From contig CALAQT010000314.1 of NCBI GenBank assembly GCA_937888775.1, forward strand, positions 1-14,974: DNA of 14,974 nucleotides. Reading direction: 5' to 3'. Positions 12,627 to 14,974 of this stretch are shown here, one piece after another. Position 1 is the first letter of the stretch. Each line of letters begins with the position of its first letter. Made by a program: the position numbers and the translations under genes. This DNA comes from an uncultured Actinomycetes bacterium. Lineage in GTDB: Bacteria > Actinomycetota > Thermoleophilia > Solirubrobacterales > Solirubrobacteraceae. The notes under the pieces are model-generated. The model saw nothing but the letters and a program-made list of their open reading frames with translations. It was not told the DNA's origin and did no database searches.

Positions 12627-12759
12627 TTGCCTGTCGGCGGGTGGCCTGCCGCTGCGCGTCCGGCGCATCGAGCGCGTGCGACTCCACGTAGACCTGACCG
12701 CTTTGGCGAAACTCGCCTGTAGGCTTGCCAGCGAGCGGGCGCTTGCTGTCGCCGCGTAG
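12610..12759 (+). CDS. Candidate small ORF (49 aa) starting within a GGAAC repeat
   Basis: GTG 12610 opens a frame reading VEHWNICLSA at the repeat, then GLPLRVRRIERVRLHVDLTA followed by LAKLACRLASERALAVAA, ending at TAG 12757-12759. Wobble positions are mostly G or C and the C-terminal half looks helical. No ribosome binding site is visible. The opposite strand is also open here with equally biased codons, so the coding strand is not settled. It could be the remnant of a longer small element protein. Confidence 0.25.
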   Translation: MEHWNICLSAGGLPLRVRRIERVRLHVDLTALAKLACRLASERALAVAA

Positions 12760-12789
12760 CTCGGATACGGTCCCCGGCTGACAGGTCCG

Positions 12790-13050
12790 ATGGCAAAATG
12801 CATACACGAGGCCGCGATTGCAAGCGCGGCTTACCTGGACAAGACCGGGTGGCCAGCGGGCGACCCCACGCGGCGCGTACAGTGCGCTTGCGGGAAGTGG
12901 GTTGACAGCAGCGGCCAAGTCGGACCTGCGCCCGAGTGGGTCCAGCAGGCGCAGCGCCAGCAGGTCATGCAGGCGGCTCTCGGTAGCCGAGGATGCCTCG
13001 CGCTCGAGCCGATGGCCACAATCGGCGCGACGGTCTTGCCCATGCGATAG
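12790..13050 (+). CDS. Small Cys-containing protein of unknown function
   Basis: The 86-residue product begins MAKCIHEAAI, then has TRRVQCACGKWVDSSGQVGP, giving possible metal ligands Cys4, His6, Cys32 and Cys34, as in minimal zinc-ribbon proteins of phages and integrative elements. The second half is Gln-rich and probably helical (EWVQQAQRQQVMQAAL). Only a weak ACAGG lies 4 bases before ATG 12790. Codon bias at the third position is strong, which supports coding. I do not recognise a family. Confidence 0.5.
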   Translation: MAKCIHEAAIASAAYLDKTGWPAGDPTRRVQCACGKWVDSSGQVGPAPEWVQQAQRQQVMQAALGSRGCLALEPMATIGATVLPMR

Positions 13051-13081
13051 GGGTCCAGCACGTCCGTCAGCTAGAGATAAG

Positions 13082-13108
13082 TATCATTGACCGGTCGCTG
13101 ACCGGTCA
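13082..13108 (+). promoter_or_regulatory. Tandem palindromic operator in front of the glycosyltransferase gene
   Basis: TGACCGGTCG (13088-13097) and TGACCGGTCA (13099-13108) are successive copies of the palindrome GACCGGTC with an 11-base period, so both face the same side of the helix. TATCAT (13082-13087) just before them could be a -10 box, placing the palindromes on the transcription start. The site ends 2 bases before ATG 13111. This pattern suits a dimeric repressor such as a TetR- or MarR-type protein, none of which is encoded in the window. Confidence 0.55.
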
Positions 13109-13110
13109 GT

Positions 13111-14436
13111 ATGGTGCGCGGCGTGAGCGTCCGAATCCGCTCAGTGTTAGATGCCAACTCTCCGGCCACGGGCACCCTTGTCTGCGGTGTGTTGTTGGTT
13201 GTAGCGCTGATCCTTTTGGCCGCGACATATCTCGGTGGCCATCTGCTTACGGGCGCGCGCAGCTATAGCGACGAGAGTTTGTACGTCTATTTCGCTCGCA
13301 ACATCGTGCACGGCAAGTACGCGGTCGCATCCCAGCAGACGGACGGCAAGTACCTCTGGCACGGCCCCGGACTGCCGCTGGTGCTGGCGCCGTTTGCGGC
13401 ACTCAATCTTTCGGTCCATGTGATGCGCATCGTCGGCCCCACCTCGCTGGTGTTGGCCGGGATCATGATGTGGCGGCTGCTGACTCGGTGGGTGAGCCCG
13501 CGGCTGGCGGTGCTCGGAGGGGCGTTGCTGTCGCTGTTCCTGCCGTTCCTGCGTCTGCTCCCGCAACTGTATTCCGAGCCGCTAGAGCTGATGTTCTTGG
13601 TCGCCACCATATTGGCGCTCACCAAGGCATACGAGAGCGGACAGCTTCGATGGGCGGTGGTCAGCGGGCTGTGCGCCGGGGGCGTGGTGCTGACGCGGGT
13701 GGATGAGGGTTGGGTGCTCATCATCTTCACGGTTGGGGTGCTGCTGTTCGCGGCATGGAAGCGCAGCAGGAAACAGATACCGGCGGTGGTGTGCGTGGTG
13801 GTCGCGTGCGTGGTGTGCGCGCCGTGGCTCGCTTACACCTATTCGCTGGCTCACCAGTTCCCGTACTGGGCGAGTTCGGGCGGCGAGTCGCTGTATTGGA
13901 TGGCATCCACAACGCCGGGTAATACGGGGTCTTGGACGAGTACGACGCAGGCCCTCACTGATCCGAACTTCGCTCCGGACCGGCCGCTGTTCGAGCGGAT
14001 CGCGCACCTTCCACAAGTCGAGCGCGCTTCCAGGCTCCAGAGCGCGGCGGTTCGGCTGATCCGCCAGTACCCGCTGAACTTCTTGAAGCACGTTGTCGAG
14101 AACTTCACCCGCATGGTGTTCGGCGCCCCGTACAGCTTCCAGTCGAGCGCGGCCCGGCTAGTGGCCTACGGCGTGCCCGACGTGGCCCTGCTGCTGTTGT
14201 TGGGCTGGGCGATCTTCTGGTTGCGCCGACGCTTCACAAGACTGCCGTTCAGCGTAAAGGCTCTGCTCGTCGTGGGGGCCGTCAGTCTGGTTGTGCATCT
14301 TCCGGTGTCGGCGTACACGCGGATGAACACGCCCATGATTCCGGGCATCATCGCTGTTATCGCACTCGGTGCTGATGGTTGGTTGCGGACCCCGCAGCCA
14401 AGCGCCCCGATTGTCAGGCGCTCCGCGCGCCCGTAG
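13111..14436 (+). CDS. GT-C fold membrane glycosyltransferase (ArnT/PMT-like, GT39/GT83 type)
   Basis: This 441-residue integral membrane protein has about ten hydrophobic segments, the first at residues 22-46. The first external loop carries GARSYSDESLYVYFARNIVH, with the Asp54-Glu55 pair typical of the catalytic acid motif in GT-C enzymes. It is followed by KYLWHGPGLPLVLAPF, matching the HxPP-like motif of ArnT/PMT proteins. A larger soluble loop lies at about residues 255-325, with further membrane spans to about 430. Such enzymes transfer sugars from polyprenyl-phosphate donors to lipids or proteins on the outer face of the membrane. ATG 13111 directly follows the palindromic operator. 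GTG 13123 is an alternative start, and neither has a clear ribosome binding site. As cargo it could alter the cell surface, for example against phage or for host interaction (inference). Confidence 0.8.
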   Translation: MVRGVSVRIRSVLDANSPATGTLVCGVLLVVALILLAATYLGGHLLTGARSYSDESLYVYFARNIVHGKYAVASQQTDGKYLWHGPGLPLVLAPFAALNLSVHVMRIVGPTSLVLAGIMMWRLLTRWVSPRLAVLGGALLSLFLPFLRLLPQLYSEPLELMFLVATILALTKAYESGQLRWAVVSGLCAGGVVLTRVDEGWVLIIFTVGVLLFAAWKRSRKQIPAVVCVVVACVVCAPWLAYTYSLAHQFPYWASSGGESLYWMASTTPGNTGSWTSTTQALTDPNFAPDRPLFERIAHLPQVERASRLQSAAVRLIRQYPLNFLKHVVENFTRMVFGAPYSFQSSAARLVAYGVPDVALLLLLGWAIFWLRRRFTRLPFSVKALLVVGAVSLVVHLPVSAYTRMNTPMIPGIIAVIALGADGWLRTPQPSAPIVRRSARP

Positions 14437-14610
14437 TTACCGCCCAGCGCGTTCTACGCCGGGGACTGCCTCGGCTTACGAGTTAACGAGATGTGCACGT
14501 TTGCACGGAACGCGCTGACCAGCGCGCGGTCCCGCCACGCCGCCATGGAAGCCGGATGGAAGCCACAGACGCCCCAAAACGCTCCGCATCCTGCACGGTG
14601 AACCCCGGTG
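14437..14610. other. Intergenic stretch between glycosyltransferase and recombinase fragment
   Basis: No gene is supported. It contains the short inverted repeat GTGCA-CGTT-TGCAC (14493-14506). The recombinase reading frame is open backwards from the fragment to a TGA at 14516-14518 but without a start codon, so the fragment has no native N-terminus here. Confidence 0.5.
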
Positions 14611-14926
14611 CAGCGCCGCGGACGCCGACCGCGCCCTGGCCGAAGCCGAAGCCGAGCTAGAAGCCTACGTCCAGTTGACCCCCGCACGTCTGCCCGGCTA
14701 CGCCCGCGGGCTCGCACGGCGGGAGGAGAGTGCCGAGGAGGCGAGCGAGGTCTACAGGGAGGCCGCACGGCGGGCTGTGGGCGCCTTCACGGTGCCGACC
14801 GCTGAGGTTGTAGCCTCAGCCGACGGCGGCGAGTTGGGCGAACTGCTCCGGGGTGCTTACAGTGGGATTGTTGTCAGCCGCGGCCGCGGTGACATCGCCG
14901 ACCGGGTCAGCTTCCTCAACGACTGA
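14611..14926 (+). pseudogene. Recombinase C-terminal fragment (duplicate of codons 358-461)
   Basis: This stretch encodes only the post-zinc-ribbon coiled-coil C-terminus (AEAEAELEAYVQLTPARLPG and onwards) to the same TGA stop. It lacks the catalytic Ser, the recombinase domain and the zinc ribbon, and has no credible start, although TTG 14675 could in principle open 83 codons. It is a duplicated gene fragment rather than a second integrase, unless the join at 14610/14611 is an assembly error. Confidence 0.8.
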
Positions 14927-14974
14927 GGAGCCGGGATACCGGCGCCGCAGGATGCGCTCGGCTGCTGCTTGGAG
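14611..14974. repeat. 364-bp direct repeat, copy 2 (to window end)
   Basis: It appears identical to 10147-10510 with no gaps. It begins immediately after CCGGTG, where copy 1 has TGATGA, so the breakpoint is sharp. It reaches the last base of the window, so its true length is unknown. Confidence 0.95.

Larger units (their letters stand above)
9033..14974 (+). mobile_element. Integrative element of the large-serine-recombinase type (left end at efp, right end not seen)
   Basis: A serine recombinase abuts the 5' end of a core gene. It is followed by a typical accessory set (zinc ribbon, ribbon-helix-helix regulator, DUF3631 ATPase, repeat-rich region, membrane glycosyltransferase) and a duplicated recombinase tail. 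The left limit is placed at the efp start codon by inference only: no duplicated attachment core could be found inside the window. The gene normally upstream of efp is also absent, so the element probably continues past the window end. No conjugation, capsid or packaging gene is recognised. Confidence 0.7.

Noticed and set aside
12292..12918. Long open frame (208 codons) on the minus strand opposite the ATPase 3' end and the GGAAC repeats
   Set aside because: It runs antisense through the end of a clear DUF3631 gene and through the AT-rich repeat tract. No start with a ribosome binding site or recognisable domain was found. Only a short inner part (about 12600-12780) has coding-like codons, noted as ambiguous.
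14493..14506. GTGCA-CGTT-TGCAC inverted repeat as a recombinase attachment site
   Set aside because: It is only a 5-bp stem, with no matching core next to efp around 9033-9060, so there is no support beyond its position.
9033..14974. tRNA gene as integration target
   Set aside because: No cloverleaf-like sequence or CCA-ended segment was recognised at the left boundary or elsewhere. The junction is with efp.

Overview
High-GC DNA with actinobacterial character. The clues are TAnnnT -10 boxes followed 5-7 bases later by a start codon (leaderless genes), an MprAB/TrcRS-like two-component pair, the adjacent efp-nusB pair, and secreted lipid-type hydrolases. A member of Thermoleophilia (Solirubrobacterales-like) is my best guess, but it is an inference from gene content, not a measured placement.

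Left part (1-5565, all + strand), host-like. The tail of a KANL3/Tex30-type alpha/beta hydrolase is followed by a duplicated TAGGCT promoter module and a secernin-like C69 peptidase whose C-terminus is an 18-bp tandem repeat. Next comes a secreted SGNH/GDSL hydrolase starting at TTG, then a strong GC hairpin. After it lies a small leader ORF with a perfect ribosome binding site, coupled by ATGA to a lipoprotein phosphoesterase (PF04185-like). Last is a secreted GH5 endoglycosylceramidase-like enzyme. The final three exported enzymes could cooperate in releasing sugar, acyl and phosphate groups from lipids.

Middle (5566-9032). A tandem 39-bp repeat with an inverted partial copy separates the glycosidase from convergent minus-strand genes. 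In transcription order these are efp, nusB, an OmpR-type response regulator and its histidine kinase.

Right part (9033-14974), accessory. A large serine recombinase begins only 44 bp from the efp start codon, head to head with it, so an integrative element appears to have entered at the 5' end of efp. Behind it lie a zinc-ribbon protein and a leaderless ribbon-helix-helix regulator with a perfect palindrome in its promoter. The regulator overlaps a DUF3631 replication-type ATPase, which is followed by a cluster of GTGGAACA-type repeats around an AT-rich tract (origin- or operator-like). A small Cys-containing protein and a GT-C membrane glycosyltransferase preceded by two adjacent palindromes complete the set. 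The window ends in a 364-bp, apparently perfect second copy of the recombinase 3' end. The segment from the zinc-ribbon gene to the glycosyltransferase therefore lies between long direct repeats 4,464 bp apart. No right attachment site and no return to the gene naturally upstream of efp is visible, so the element is probably incomplete here.
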